Origin: Pipra filicauda
Taxonomy: Eukaryota > Chordata > Aves > Passeriformes > Pipridae
Length of the DNA stretch: 64,000 nucleotides
Assembly: GCF_003945595.2 (NCBI RefSeq)
Contig: NW_024105087.1
Coordinates: 2,175,001-2,239,000, forward strand
Reading direction: 5' to 3'
In this document: in pieces, positions 26,001-38,082 of the stretch
Position numbering within the stretch: the stretch's first letter is position 1
Layout: every line of letters starts with the position of its first letter
Made by a program: the position numbers and the translations under genes
Notes under the pieces: model-generated
Seen by the model: the letters and a program-made list of their open reading frames with translations, nothing else
Databases searched by the model: none
What the model was told of the DNA's origin: nothing

Positions 26001-28946
26001 CAGCTGAACTGGGTGAATGAGACTGATATCTCTTCCAGGCACTTGGAAGAGATTTCAAGGTTTGTAATGCATAAAAATAAAGCTGCTGAGATGATCATGA
26101 CATAAACACTTAATTTCCTTCTTAATACAAGCAGGAAATGAGACCAAATTTCGGATGTATTTCTTGAATTACTGTGGTTTTCTAAGTGCCCTTGAAATGC
26201 GTTGCATGTAAACAAACCTGTCCTCTGGGTTAGATAACCAGGCTAACACGTGCATTCTTGATTCTTCAAAACAGTTTCTTGCCAATGTAAAATTAAACTC
26301 TAAAATCTAGGAAAATTTTTAGGACATATAATTTCAACAGATCTGCTTTTTTTTGTTTGTTTTGGGGTTTTTGTTTTATTTTTTTTTGGTTGGTTGTTTC
26401 TTTGTTTTTCTTTTTTTTATTTTTTAATCAAAATGAAAAATTGTCCAGATTGTTTATGATTTGGAATATGCTTGGAAAAAACACAAAACTTTAATAGAGG
26501 GTAAATTTATTACAACTCTAGTATGGCCCTGCTCAGTCACAGTATATACCAGCTTTTCCACAGGAACTCTTATCAGAGTTTGTGCTAAGCAGGCAGCACA
26601 GTAACTGAAAGTCCAGTTAACAGAGAGCATTTTTATTTCAAATATTTCTTGCATGTAGATGTTTTCAACATGTACTGGCAAAATCACTTTGCATAAAATG
26701 TGCAACAGTGCTACTACCTTCCCTAAACAAACAAAAAAAGTTGTTCTGTTTGCTTGTTAAGTCAGCTTTAGCAGTTCCTAGAAATGTCATTTATTAAATG
26801 TCAGGCTAATTACATGTAATATCAACCCTGAAAAGCAAACCTTTGTGGGTGCACTTTATGAAGCCTTATTCTTATCTATTCACAGTCTGTCTGGTACAGT
26901 TCTAGTAAACAAATTGATGTTTTTCCAAAGATACAAAATTATTTGCTAAATATGAATCTTTGTTTAAAATATAGAAGGTTATTTCATAATACGTTAATGA
27001 AAAATAAAAGAAGAATCTTTATTTTAAATCACTGTGTTTTTAAAACACGGCTGTGATACACAAAAAATGAATTCCAGAGAATATCCTGTGTCTGGCAGTT
27101 ACCAGGTCCACTTTTGTTGGTTAGCAGGGATTGGTTTTGTTCTTGCTATAAACCTGACACCAAAAGTACGATTAGTGCAGATTCAATAGCTACTTCTACA
27201 GCATGAATCATTACATCTTACGTTGGCTGCTTGGAACTGGAAGTGTGGTAGCAGCAGTAACTGTGCTATTAGAAAGAGTAACAGACCTCCTTTTCCTGAG
27301 AAAAAGAGGTTAGTATAAACAAAACAAATGTCAGTGTTACAAATGCTTGTCTGCAGCAACATGTAAGTCAATAAAATTGGAGTGAAAGTTTTGAATCAGT
27401 ACGAATATAAAAGAAATGGACTGAGAATTTATATACTCTTTAGATTGCAAAAGCAGAATTCTTGCATTTGAAAACTCTTCACAAGCCCTGAAGTAGCCTG
27501 AGTATAAATCTGCAAGGGAAAATGAAGATGAGCACTGTCATGATGTGTTAGTTAAATCTAGTAACATAGGTAACCTAAAGTAAAATTGCAGCAGTCCAAA
27601 GCAGCTAGGGTAGGGTGAAAGCTGAATTATAAGTGACAAAGAGTAAAGCTTGGAGATGAAAGAATTTGGGAATAGAAACAGTGATTTTTGCATAGGTAGC
27701 TGCTGTACCTACATGTGGGTACAGATAGGTCCTGCCTCGGAAAGTTTTCATTCTACATGTCAAAAAAGGCAAGTAAAAAACTCAGACTTCAGCCATAGTT
27801 TGGCATGTCAAAATGCAGTCTAAGCACTGAGCATTCTAGGAAAACCCATCAGGTTTTAATCGTTGTGTTGATCCATATAGGAGTTAAGTTTTTAAGTTGC
27901 TCAAAATTCCATTAGACAAACACCTAACACTAATACTTTTAAAGTTCACCCCAAACAAATCACATGTCGAGGAGAAAGTTAGTCAGATGAAGTTTAAAAT
28001 GACAGTAGTTCATAACAAAGGGATGTATTAGCATGATATTATGTCTTTAAATTTTATGAGTTTCTAATGAGATATTTTGTGGGAATACTGTTGTAGAACT
28101 GTACTAAAAGCTAGGTGATGAGATGCAGGCTTTGAGGTTTTGCTAGTTTTGTTGTCATTGATCTAGACAACGAGCCTGGGGATATTTGAAGTGACTTATG
28201 GAAACTTTGGATTGACCAAGAAGGAAGCAGGTGTCAACTCCACTTCAGGGAATCGAAACTACTAGTTCAATAGCTTGAATTCAAATAAATAATGTGAAGT
28301 AATTTGGACGAATGATGTATTTCTCAAATGCACACTGATCTTCCCAATAGGGAAAGGATGCCAGGGTTGGTGAGGTGTGATTGCAGCAAATCTTGTGAAT
28401 GCCTACAGCCAAGTGAGGCAAAAAAGCATGAAGGACAAAGAGGTATGTAACATGACCATATATTGGGCAGGAAGGATCAGCTCTGTGTATGTTAGGAATT
28501 CTTGCATTTTAGTAATGGACATTGCTTTCTACGTCAGTGATCTATAAAATAAACAATGTTGTTATCAAAACAGGGGAACAAATTTTATAGATGAAGCCGT
28601 AGACAAGATTTTGGGTGCAGAAAATTTTCAGTTTACCAGATATATTTACACTATTATGAGTACTGTGAGTCCATTACTATGGATAAAGCAGTGCTTTAGT
28701 CTAGGTGTACTACCATGAGTAGGACTTCCATGAGTGTAAGTGAAGCCTATTGCATTACATATGTACACATCACATACTGCATATAGAACATCATGTAAAA
28801 ACCAGATTCCTGTTTTAAACTAAACCAAACAGTACACCCGATATCTGGAGTACACAGGCTTTTGAATGCTCATAAGTCACCATGTGTTAGATAACACAAG
28901 CTCATGTCAGAATTGAAATAACTTTATCTAGATATACCCTTTCTCT
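23093..28946. other. No recognisable genes
   Basis: Unique AT-rich sequence. Open frames reach only 98 codons and look like chance. One prominent T-rich tract lies at 26346-26426. A small near-palindrome GTGTTTT-T-AAAACAC sits at 27034-27048. Confidence 0.55.
26346..26426. repeat. T-rich tract interrupted by G
   Basis: About 80 bp of T runs broken by single or double G, the longest low-complexity tract in the window. It is the same style as the tracts at 22655-22709 and 32694-32741. Confidence 0.75.
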
Positions 28947-29115
28947 AAGAAGAATCACAGAATCAGCAAGGTTGGAAGAGACCTTCAAGATCATCTAGTC
29001 CAGCTGTCAAAGAGAGACAGGTAGAGTGATATTTGATATCCAGTGTTTGAGTCTTCATGGCATGGCTAAATCATTGTTTCACCAACTTGATTTTGCATGA
29101 GCACCCTATCCAGAA
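28947..29115 (-). mobile_element. CR1 LINE 3'-end fragment
   Basis: The plus strand opens with AGAATCACAGAATCAG, the reverse complement of the 8-bp 3'-terminal repeats of CR1. The hallmark GGTTGGAAGAGACCTTCAAG and ATCATCTAGTCCAGCTGTCA follow, so the element lies on the minus strand with its 3' end at 28947. The first 65 bp match well. Beyond about 29010 similarity fades, although CTAAATCATTGTTTC and GAGCACCCTATCC near 29065-29112 resemble the next consensus segment. It is a typical 5'-truncated copy. Confidence 0.85.
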
Positions 29116-30150
29116 ACGCAAACCTTTTCCCCCTGCGGTCTAATAAAGCTGATATTATTTACCTAGACTAAGGCATAAACTGGATAATTTAAATTGCCAT
29201 ACCTCTATAACAATTTTAACAAATATTTTATGCAAAATACTGAACACTGCAGAGATTAAAAATTCTCACATTCATACAGTTAAAATTAGGTAAAGCTCAG
29301 AAAACAATAGAAACATTAAACAAAACTTTACACATTCTATATGCAAGATTAAGAAACTATATTATTTTGAGGTAAAAAAGATTAAATGTTAAAAGTAAAG
29401 TAACAAGCTGCTAGTGGAGGTAACTTACCTACTAAAAGTTTTCTGTTTGATCTTAGAATTGCATAAATCATACTATTTGATAAAATGGTTGTGCACATAT
29501 TTTAGCCTGTTCAAAAGCAGTTGTGAAGACTGAAAATCTTGCAAGAAAAAAAATACTGTTTTCTTTAAATATATATATTTTTTTCTTAAAAAGAAACATC
29601 TACCTGTAAATATAGCAGAACATAAAAGAAGAGAGAATGTTTGATAGCTTATATTGAGTTGGACAGGATTCTGGATAATGGCAATTGAAATTCTAACATC
29701 TCTTCAGTGGGTGATGTTATTCCTAAAAAGCATCTTATAATGATAGTTATTTTTAAATGTGTCACCCTCAGATAATCCTTCTCTGTAGTCTTTGGGAAAC
29801 ATTATCTGGAGATAATTCAATGTACTGTTGTATTCCTAAGCCCATTATCAATATTAATGACATGCCCGAAGTTGCCATATTTAGTCTCTATTACAAGCTT
29901 AGACTGACGGTGACTAAGAGCAAAGTTTAACATTCAACCTTAAGAGTGTTCTAACATTTGGAATGTCTTAGGAATTTATTTCAAGGTAATTTAAGCTGCA
30001 ATTAAGATGTTAACTGAAGAATCTTGTAGATGTATGAAATGACAGATGAAGTAACTCCTGCTAGCTGATGATGTGCACACCTTTCCAAGGAAACCTTTCT
30101 GAGGAAGAGTGAAAAGTCCACGGACTACACTCACATTTAAAAAATATTAT
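29116..30150. other. No recognisable genes
   Basis: About 1 kb of AT-rich sequence with no open frame of interest and no repeat I can name. A short (AT)n run lies near 29567-29580. Confidence 0.55.
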
Positions 30151-30180
30151 GGAAAAAAATGGAAAAAAATAGAAAAAAAC
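30151..30180. repeat. Short tandem repeat, unit GGAAAAAAAT
   Basis: Three consecutive 10-bp units, the third diverged (AGAAAAAAAC). It lies immediately 5' on the plus strand of a possible CR1 tail, a position where CR1 elements carry their own short 3' repeats. Confidence 0.75.
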
Positions 30181-30184
30181 CCCA

Positions 30185-30235
30185 GAAATTAGATGGGATG
30201 GGAGGGACTTAGTGATCTTGTCCAACTTTACATCA
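30185..30235 (-). mobile_element. Possible degenerate CR1 3' tail
   Basis: GATGGGAGGGACTTAGTGAT followed by CTTGTCCAACTT resembles the GGAAGGGACCTnnnTGATCATCTAGTCCAACTT signature of minus-strand CR1 tails. The match is short and gapped, and no ATTCTATG-type terminus is present, so it could be chance. Confidence 0.3.
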
Positions 30236-32693
30236 AGAATAATGTTCACAAGAAGAAGTAATGCTGGATGCAGCAAATTTTCTGTTTTGACAGAGTGGAA
30301 GAGTCTTGGGGAGTCTAGACAAAATAGGTTACCTCTTGCCTGGAGAGGCACCTGATCTTTAAATCTAAACTAAAACTCCATTTTTTATTTCTTTGAAGTG
30401 TGTCATTTCTAATCTGGCATCAAAATTCCTGACCTTATCTTTCATTAAGTAAAGAGTCTCTTAATTATTAGGTTTTCATGATGCTAAGGATGAGACGAGC
30501 ATGGAACGCTACTTCCATGGAAGGAGCGAAAGGAAGGACTAAGTGTAATCAGCAGGCATTGCTGAGAAACTACATACCAGGGTGAGTTTACGGAATTAAG
30601 GGTGTCAGAGTAACTCCTGCTATGCCGCAAACACTTGCATTAGGACAGGGGCTGACTTTACTGTGCAGTGCTCATTAAAAAGTGTTTTTAGCAAGTTTAT
30701 ACTTGCCAGCACTTCCTCTACAGGGAGCAAATGACTGTGAAATATACACTGACTTTGGGTAAATCCTAAAGCTCTACAGCTGAAATGTTTTCCCCCCAGA
30801 ACTGTGTTTCAGTGGCGTTTTCGTCAAGAAGAGTTTCTCAGGCCTAAAGTAGTATCTTCTGTGGGGACTAAAGGAAGAAAACTAAAGGAAGAAGTTCTAA
30901 CCCTCTTGTGAAGCCAAGCATGCAGAGGGGATGTTGTGCAGGCTGTTGCAAAAATGATGTTGAAATCACTTTGCTTAACCATTCAAGGCATTTTATTCAA
31001 TAGGAGTTTCTGGCATCACAAGTGGTGGCCTTAGCCACAGTGTAGAATCTCTTGATTTTGTTCTTCAGCAAATCAAAACTAAACTTCAAAATCTTGAAAT
31101 TACATGTGAAGTTGTGAATGAGCCTGTAATGGACACATTATCCAAAACCATGACAGTGCTCTTTATTTGTATAGTTAAATACCTGCTTGAAAGAAGATTC
31201 AATGACAGACTTGTACTGCCAATGTATTTCCATTGTTTTCACAACTGAATCCAGTGCACACTCTTATAATTATTTTCTACATCAGTTCAGCTATTTACAA
31301 AATCTATACTCCTGATAGGTAAGTTACTGTGTAAACTTATGAACTTGCTGCATGGCATTTTTGTTCCATTAAAGCCAGCTACAGTGTCTAAGCTACCAAG
31401 AAGAAAAAATTAAAACATAGACAAGAAGTGGCGAAGAAGAAGCAGAAAGCATGTCATGCACAAAGACATCTTTGTTACTGAATGTTTTATGTGAAAGAAA
31501 ATCACCTTGCAGAGTATTTCCATCTCTGATTGCATTTTCTTTAATGAGAAAAGGCAACAGAGATCACTGTAGCTTGTGAATCTGGATAAAACAGTGAGTG
31601 GGCTCAGAAAGTGCCTGTAGCTTTGCTTACATCTACACACAAGGGGTATTGTTTCAGACTGACTTTCATGTATTGTCTGTAAAATTAACAGAAACAAAAA
31701 AGTGATAATGGTTCATTAAAGTTTAAAATATGCTTAATAAAATCTTCCCCCAAAAGACACATGAGAAAGAATAAGTTATATGCAAGGTGTTACATTGCCA
31801 GAATGCCATTATTTTGAATTATTTATTTGTTTTATTTGGGGTGAAATAGATGTAGCTGTGGTGTTTTAAGAGCTGAGATAGCTTTGTTTGCTTGTGATTT
31901 GCACTTTAGTAGGGTTTTGCACTCGACCTAAAACAGGAGATCATTATTTGAATTGAAAGCTCTTTCAAAGCTAGCTGTGAATTACCCATTTCTGCACCGT
32001 GATTCAAGGCTGATAAAGAGTTCTACTGTTTATCATGCAAAGTGGTTCCATGGTTCAAATTCACCAGTTTAGACAGAATACCACAATAATCTGAATTGAA
32101 CAAAATATGAAACATCTTTTCCACTCTATCATCTCTGATTCACAATAGAATGATGAGCTTCTATTCTTCCCATTGATGAATGATGCCTGTTTCAGTGTTC
32201 CAGCATGCAATTGCAGGTGGTTTTTTTCTGTGTTACCAGGTAGGCTTGGGAAAAACTTTGTAGAAGGTACAAAACAACCTCTTTAATGCACTTTATGCTC
32301 ATTCTGAAGATTAACATTTACTGCACTGTCTGTTCTAAAGTAACAACATTAAGCTCCTGATGTACTGTGACAACTTCATGTAGCATCAATTGAATTCACT
32401 TCATTGTTTCCTTGTATTATTTTATCTGTCTGTGCTTCTCTGTTGTCTCTTGATCTTTACTGCAATTGCAACTCATTTGAGATAGTAATTGTTCTATACT
32501 TTATGTATTCAGGCAGTATCCAGCATTATGGGACACGGGGACCATTACTAAAGTCTTGAGTTTCTGTGGCGTGGTACCAGTAACTATGATAGATGACTGG
32601 AATTTTTATCTGTGGTTGCAAATTAGTCATGTCTTCCAGTTTTTCATGTGACACCCAGTCAAATTTTTGGGCTGCAGTGTTCTGTGGTTTGTA

Positions 32694-32741
32694 GGGTTTT
32701 TTTGTTTGGTTTGGTTTTTTGCTTGTTTGTTTTATTTTTAA
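32694..32741. repeat. G-interrupted oligo-T tract
   Basis: T runs broken by G or GG (TTTGTTTGG-like), as at 22655 and 26346. Confidence 0.7.
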
Positions 32742-33587
32742 TAATCTTTGGGACAGAAGTTGTAATAGTCTTTTGAGTAATAAGATTCCTGCATGTCGGC
32801 TTCTTCCCAGTTTCAGAAATGTTTTATATATCACTTTCCGAAATGGCTGGAAATTTTGGAATTATACTTTGAGTAATTTTCTATTCTTTTTGTAGATTAA
32901 AGTAATTATTATATCCATATATGTCCTGTCCTAGTAAGAAAATTTAACATAGTCACAAATAGGTCTTTGGACCTGTAAAAAAGAGGAAGCAGACTAACAG
33001 AGCTAGAATGGAACAAATTAGTTTGCTACCCCTGATTCTAGAGTAGCTTTCCATGCAGACATTATTCTTAAATGAAAGTTACTTTTACTCCAGAATAATT
33101 ATTCTGCTCACAAAGCAGCACCGGCTCTGAGACAAAGCTGAGACTTCTAACACTTTGTAAGTTTATCTCTGAATTCCTGCTGTGCAGATGGCACAGTGGG
33201 CTGGCGAGCAGCAGGACTGGGAAACAGTAGAGGAGTTGGCAGGTTGGTGAAGAAGATAACAGGTGGCTTGTGAAGTGGAAGCAAGGTCTTTATTGTAGGC
33301 CACCCTTGTCTCAGGCAGAATTAAGCTTTGAATTCATCAGGGGGAGGTAGCCTCACATGAAAGCATATCCAGCCTATTGGATCACATACTGGAGACTTGA
33401 AAGGTAGTTTAGGAAGTAAACGAAAAGAATAGTGAACTTTTGGATGGCCCTAGTTAAAAATGGGAAATCTAGAGGTAGGAATGGCTGTTTGAAGGGTAAC
33501 TACACACTGGATGTTGATGGACCAGCAAAAATAGAGGACTGGGGAAGAAATATATATATGAGGTCTTCAGCTAGATGGGTTTGTCGC

Positions 33588-33608
33588 TTTTTTTTTCTCT
33601 CTCTCTCA
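33588..33608. repeat. T run followed by (CT)n
   Basis: A run of nine T residues passes directly into about five CT dinucleotides and ends in CAGC. The tract ends in an AG and so resembles a splice acceptor, but no supported exon follows it. Confidence 0.65.
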
Positions 33609-34038
33609 GCAACCTTATCAGAGTACAGATTGCTGTAACAGCCAATTAAATTCCTTTTGCAAGCAGGAGGCAGGAGACTGAACTCAATTGGCAAGTGGCT
33701 CATCATAGTGTGAAGCAGGAACAGCTCATTCCAAATTAAACACATGCTTCACTGCACTGTTTTATATGGAAGAGTCTGAGAAGATAAAGCCATTTGACTC
33801 CTTTGTTACAGCAGAGTATCAAATGGCCTGGTGAGTGCAAATTGTAAAGAACCTATGTGTGTATTTCTCAAGTCCTACTTTTCAGAGGTCAATGGTACGA
33901 TTTTCCTTATTTTTAAAAGGGAACATACTTCAAGCTATGTGGTCAACTTATTTTAAGAAAGTAAGGCACAATTGATTTAAGAAAGAATACTTAATGCCTA
34001 AGAAAGTATGGTAAAAAATAGCTTTTACTCAGCTGTAT

Positions 34039-34080
34039 GGGTGGCAATATGCTGATCTTAGGGGTGGCAATATGCTGATC
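34039..34080. repeat. Perfect 19-bp tandem duplication, 23-bp period
   Basis: GGGTGGCAATATGCTGATC occurs at 34039-34057 and again, identical, at 34062-34080, separated by TTAG. Identity of both copies points to a recent local duplication. Confidence 0.9.
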
Positions 34081-37000
34081 AAAGGTTTATCTTCTCAAAC
34101 TGTTTGTTTTTGAAGTGAACAATACTTGTATGTGTTTGAAACTTGATTCATGAATATCAAAGATATTCTGAGATCTCGTCATGGCACATGCTGATCACTT
34201 GTATAGTAGGATTTTAGTTTCTATTGTCAGCTCATAGTCAGAATCACTTATATGCACAGCTGAAGGATCTATGAGTGCCTCAACAATATCTTCATAGCAA
34301 TTGGGAAATTTCATGTTAATTACCAAGATACTGAATAACTCTCTAAGTTACTTCATGTGTCTATTTTGCCCTGAATTCATACATTTAAACCCAGAGCTGT
34401 GCAAAAGTCCCTTACTGTAGTGTTGGATCTTGCCCGGAAAATAATTTTTGGCGAGTGACTCTTAAAGTTTTATGCAGATCCTATGCCTACTGCACCTCTA
34501 TGTCCACTTTTTTCTCATTTTTTTTTTCCCTCAGAAAGCCGGTGTTAACATCCAGACTGCATTAAAATAAGTAGGCACATCTCAATTGCTCAAGAAGCCT
34601 AATTTCAGCTTCATATTAAATTACGGTTGGTGACTTTATTAGGCATTGTCTTGGCTTTAGAGCACATGAACTAAAATGTAGATTGCCTTTCAGCATGTAT
34701 CGTACGTGGATGACAGGGTTTCCAAATAGAATTGATAGAGTTGATAAAATTATAGGCTTTAGTCACTCTACTTCTGGGAGGAGCAACTTTAGGACCCAAA
34801 TCCCTAGATCACAACCAAAAGTGAGGACCAAAGTATAGCTGTAGTATAAAAGCCAACCAAACTGGACAAGACTACTCAGTGGTGACACAGAAATTATGAA
34901 ATAAATGGACAAAAACTATACACCTATAAAATGAGGTACTAAATAGGACTATTCTTGAGCATCTGCATACATTTTAGCTCTCCCACCAGCTAACAGTTAA
35001 TTGCACTTGTGGCTGATGATCCTAAAATATACAAGATTGTGGAGAGCCAGGTCTTCTATTTGCAATAGCAATTGTTTGAATTGCATTATCAGCTTTGCAG
35101 AAGAATTTTTTTTTTCAACAGTTGAGTAACACTGCTGGAAATCTGCAATACATGTCAGGGGACTGACTTGAAGCCTTTAAAACCTGCATTCTTTGCTTAA
35201 AAAATCAAAATCAACATCTCAGTGAGTAAACTTGCTAAATAGAATGCTTGAAAGAGTGGTTTAGTTGTATTTAATGCATTGCCTACATTAGTCTAACATT
35301 AGAAAATGTTTGGTGGAGAGAATCACTCTACAGACGTACACCTGAATGAGCTCTGAATTTGGTGTTTTCACACAGGCAGGAACTTGGAATCCTTGTGTTT
35401 ATTTGTATGAAATTGCTAACCAGAAGGAGTAGAGAACACAGTAAGAGGTTTGGTATGGAAAGGAAAAGAATTTAGATCTGAACAGAAAACATCTCCACAT
35501 GTAAGGCAAGTAGCAGTGTGGGGAGAGGCTACAGTCAGAAGGTAGTGACAAAAGCCAAGTGCATTGGGTCAGAAGAAGAATCTGTGGGTGGGAGCTGGGC
35601 TAAGTACCTGGGAGTCCACAGAGGACAGTTGGGTCTAATGTGGTAGATAACAGGCAGGGCTAGTGTACAGCTGAATCTGAGACTCTGATTTGAGTAAATG
35701 AGATTAGGGAGCAGGATTTGAAGCATGAGGTATCAAAAAGTATGTGGAAGCAAGCAACCATTAGGACTCACTTTTTCATGAAATGGATAGGAGCAAATCA
35801 CCTGTCAGGCATGCAGTCTTTCCTTCAGGCAATTGAATACAGTCAGGTTCTTCCTGAGACCAGCTGTAGTGCTGATAATCTAATTGGAATTTACTAAGAA
35901 TATCAAAGTAGCTGTCTCCTGATCAGGAGAGAGTCCTTACTACATTCGTAGTACACCCATGTCTTAAATACCGTGCATCAGTCATGCTGTCCTGAAAAGA
36001 AATCCAGAAGGTAGTATATAGGATTGTCAGAAGTGCTGGGTTAGTTTCTGTCATAAACCAGACTAAATAAGTTGGGAATCATCAGGTGGGGAAATGTTTA
36101 ATTATAATGGATATCATATACCATTTTGCCATCCATTGATTCAGTATCATGGAGCCTAGGCAACAGAGGTAATCAATCAGGAACAAAATCTTGAAAGGAG
36201 GGGAAAAGCTAAGAAGGAATAATGTATGTGTTTTTTCTAGCTCAAGAACTAGAAGGTTCTGATGAAATCATCAGGTAGCAAATTTAGAGCAAAAGTAGAA
36301 AAATCTTTTTCATTTAATGTGTAATTGAATTGTGGATCTGGCAGCCACAGGTGTTGCAGAGTCTGGAGATAGAAAAGGGATCTAAAAGAGGTTAGGCAAT
36401 TTGATGTCTCATTGGTTGTTCAGTGGCTATTAAAAATAAGGGTGCAGATGCTGCCAGTAGCTCAGTCACTAAACTGCTGATAATCAGAAGCGTATAATGG
36501 AGACAAATCACCCTTGAAAGTGCCATGTTTCTTATGGCTGCCTATACTCCTTTGCTGGCCATTGTTAGGAAAAGCAGATTGGGATCAGTGGTACTTTGGT
36601 GTGATAACAGATATGCATTCTTAACATGCTTTGTTTATCACTGTATTTCAGGAACACAGGAATTAAAATGACAAGGACACTCTTCAACTATATACTGGGT
36701 GGGTTTTTTTCCTTCTAGTCTTTTTCTTTTTATAGATGGCATATCCTTTTTAAGAGGTAGCCAGATCAAAAATACATCACAGCAAAAGTCAAACACCCTA
36801 ATCTATAAAATTATAGCAAATGTTTGCGAGTTTTGTGTTTCTGTAATTCATTAAAGGAAAGCAATGTTAGAATTATTTTCTTGTAGGACAGTGAGAAGTC
36901 ATTGAGAAGATGGAAAATGGAAAGCAGTATTTTCCCTTTTTGAACCTGTATATTCAGCCCTAAAGCATTGCTAGGTTCATCCCTAACATTTGCAGTTACT

Positions 37001-37912
37001 GCTTAGGTTGGATTTATTTCTTTGAACTTTTTAGTCTTCCTCAGTAAAGCTCTAAGTCCTATCTAGATTAGGAACATTTTAAAACTATACAGAGAGTTTT
37101 TGAAATATATGGCAGTTATGAGCTCTCTTAGATTTTACGTATAGAACTCACTAGATCGTCCTTCTGTCTTTCTAAATTACAGTAGACTTCCAAGCCAATG
37201 AAAAGAAAAGCATTCCATCAAGTGCTGAGTCAAAAAGGAGGAATATGAGGTGCTGGTGAAACTGATGTAATTATTTTCAAACTTATTTTTCAGTCTTTTT
37301 CTTTCAGAAATTAATATTGAAAACTAACAAAGAAAATAGAAAGCATAACTAAGGTCTTAGTTATACATTTACACTATTTCCAAGTAGAATCCATAGATTC
37401 TCAATGTCATTGAGTTCCCAAATCTCAGAAAGACAACTCTGGTTTCTTCTGTGTGATGAGGGAAATCTGTTTGTTTGATGTGTATATTAACCTCCCATTA
37501 ATAACATTGTCGCTTTAGGAAACTAGGCACATTTTTGTATCAGGCCCTGAGACCAACTAAACGGGGGCTGCTGAGGCTGAGGATCGTCTCCCCAACTGGA
37601 AGCAAAAGCTGTTGCTGTGCCTGTCCTTATGACTTGCCTTTATGCCTCCATTTTGTTTTACTGTTGCATTTTTATCTTCTGTGTACATCCTGAGTGAATA
37701 ATTTGGGATGCATCTTTAAGCGGTATTTCATCACCTTATTCATTTATGTCTGCATGAATTGTAATTAGCTGGTCATCAAAATTCTACTCAGCCATACATT
37801 GATTATGTATATGCATATCTTCAGATTTTATTTGTAAAGTGATAATTTCTGGATTGAGAACATACTGACACTTATGAGTAATCACTGGGCTTCAGTTCAG
37901 CACTCCATCTGT

Positions 37913-38082
37913 ATTCAGCAAAACACTTAAGCATATGCTTAATTTTAACTTTAGCTCAGGTAAGCATGAGATTGCCTCCATCCAAATTCAGCATAGCTTT
38001 TTAAGTATGTGCCTAACTTTTAACATATCCTTAAATCCTACTAAAGCTAAAATCAAACACATCCTTAAGTGTCTTCATGAAT
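37913..38082. repeat. Degenerate foldback (MITE-like) element with three related units
   Basis: The 42 nt at 37913-37954 pair with 38041-38082 in inverted orientation at 34 of 42 positions, with an 86-nt loop. Each arm begins, read inward, with ATTCA and contains ACACTTAAG. Inside the loop, 37986-38024 is a third, direct copy (ATTCAGCA, then TTAAGTATGTGCCTAACTTT). The left arm carries a perfect 16-bp palindrome TTAAGCATATGCTTAA at 37927-37942. The text resembles an 'ATTCAGCAAAGCACTTAAGC' motif that I recall from dispersed amniote repeats, but I cannot name the family. No coding capacity is present. Confidence 0.6.

Larger units (their letters stand above)
30236..37912. other. No recognisable genes
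   Basis: 7.7 kb of unique AT-rich sequence. The longest frame is 102 codons (32526-32834 minus) and crosses a low-complexity tract. It contains the T/G tract at 32694-32741, a CT-rich run at 33588-33608 and a perfect 19-bp tandem duplication at 34039-34080. Confidence 0.55.
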
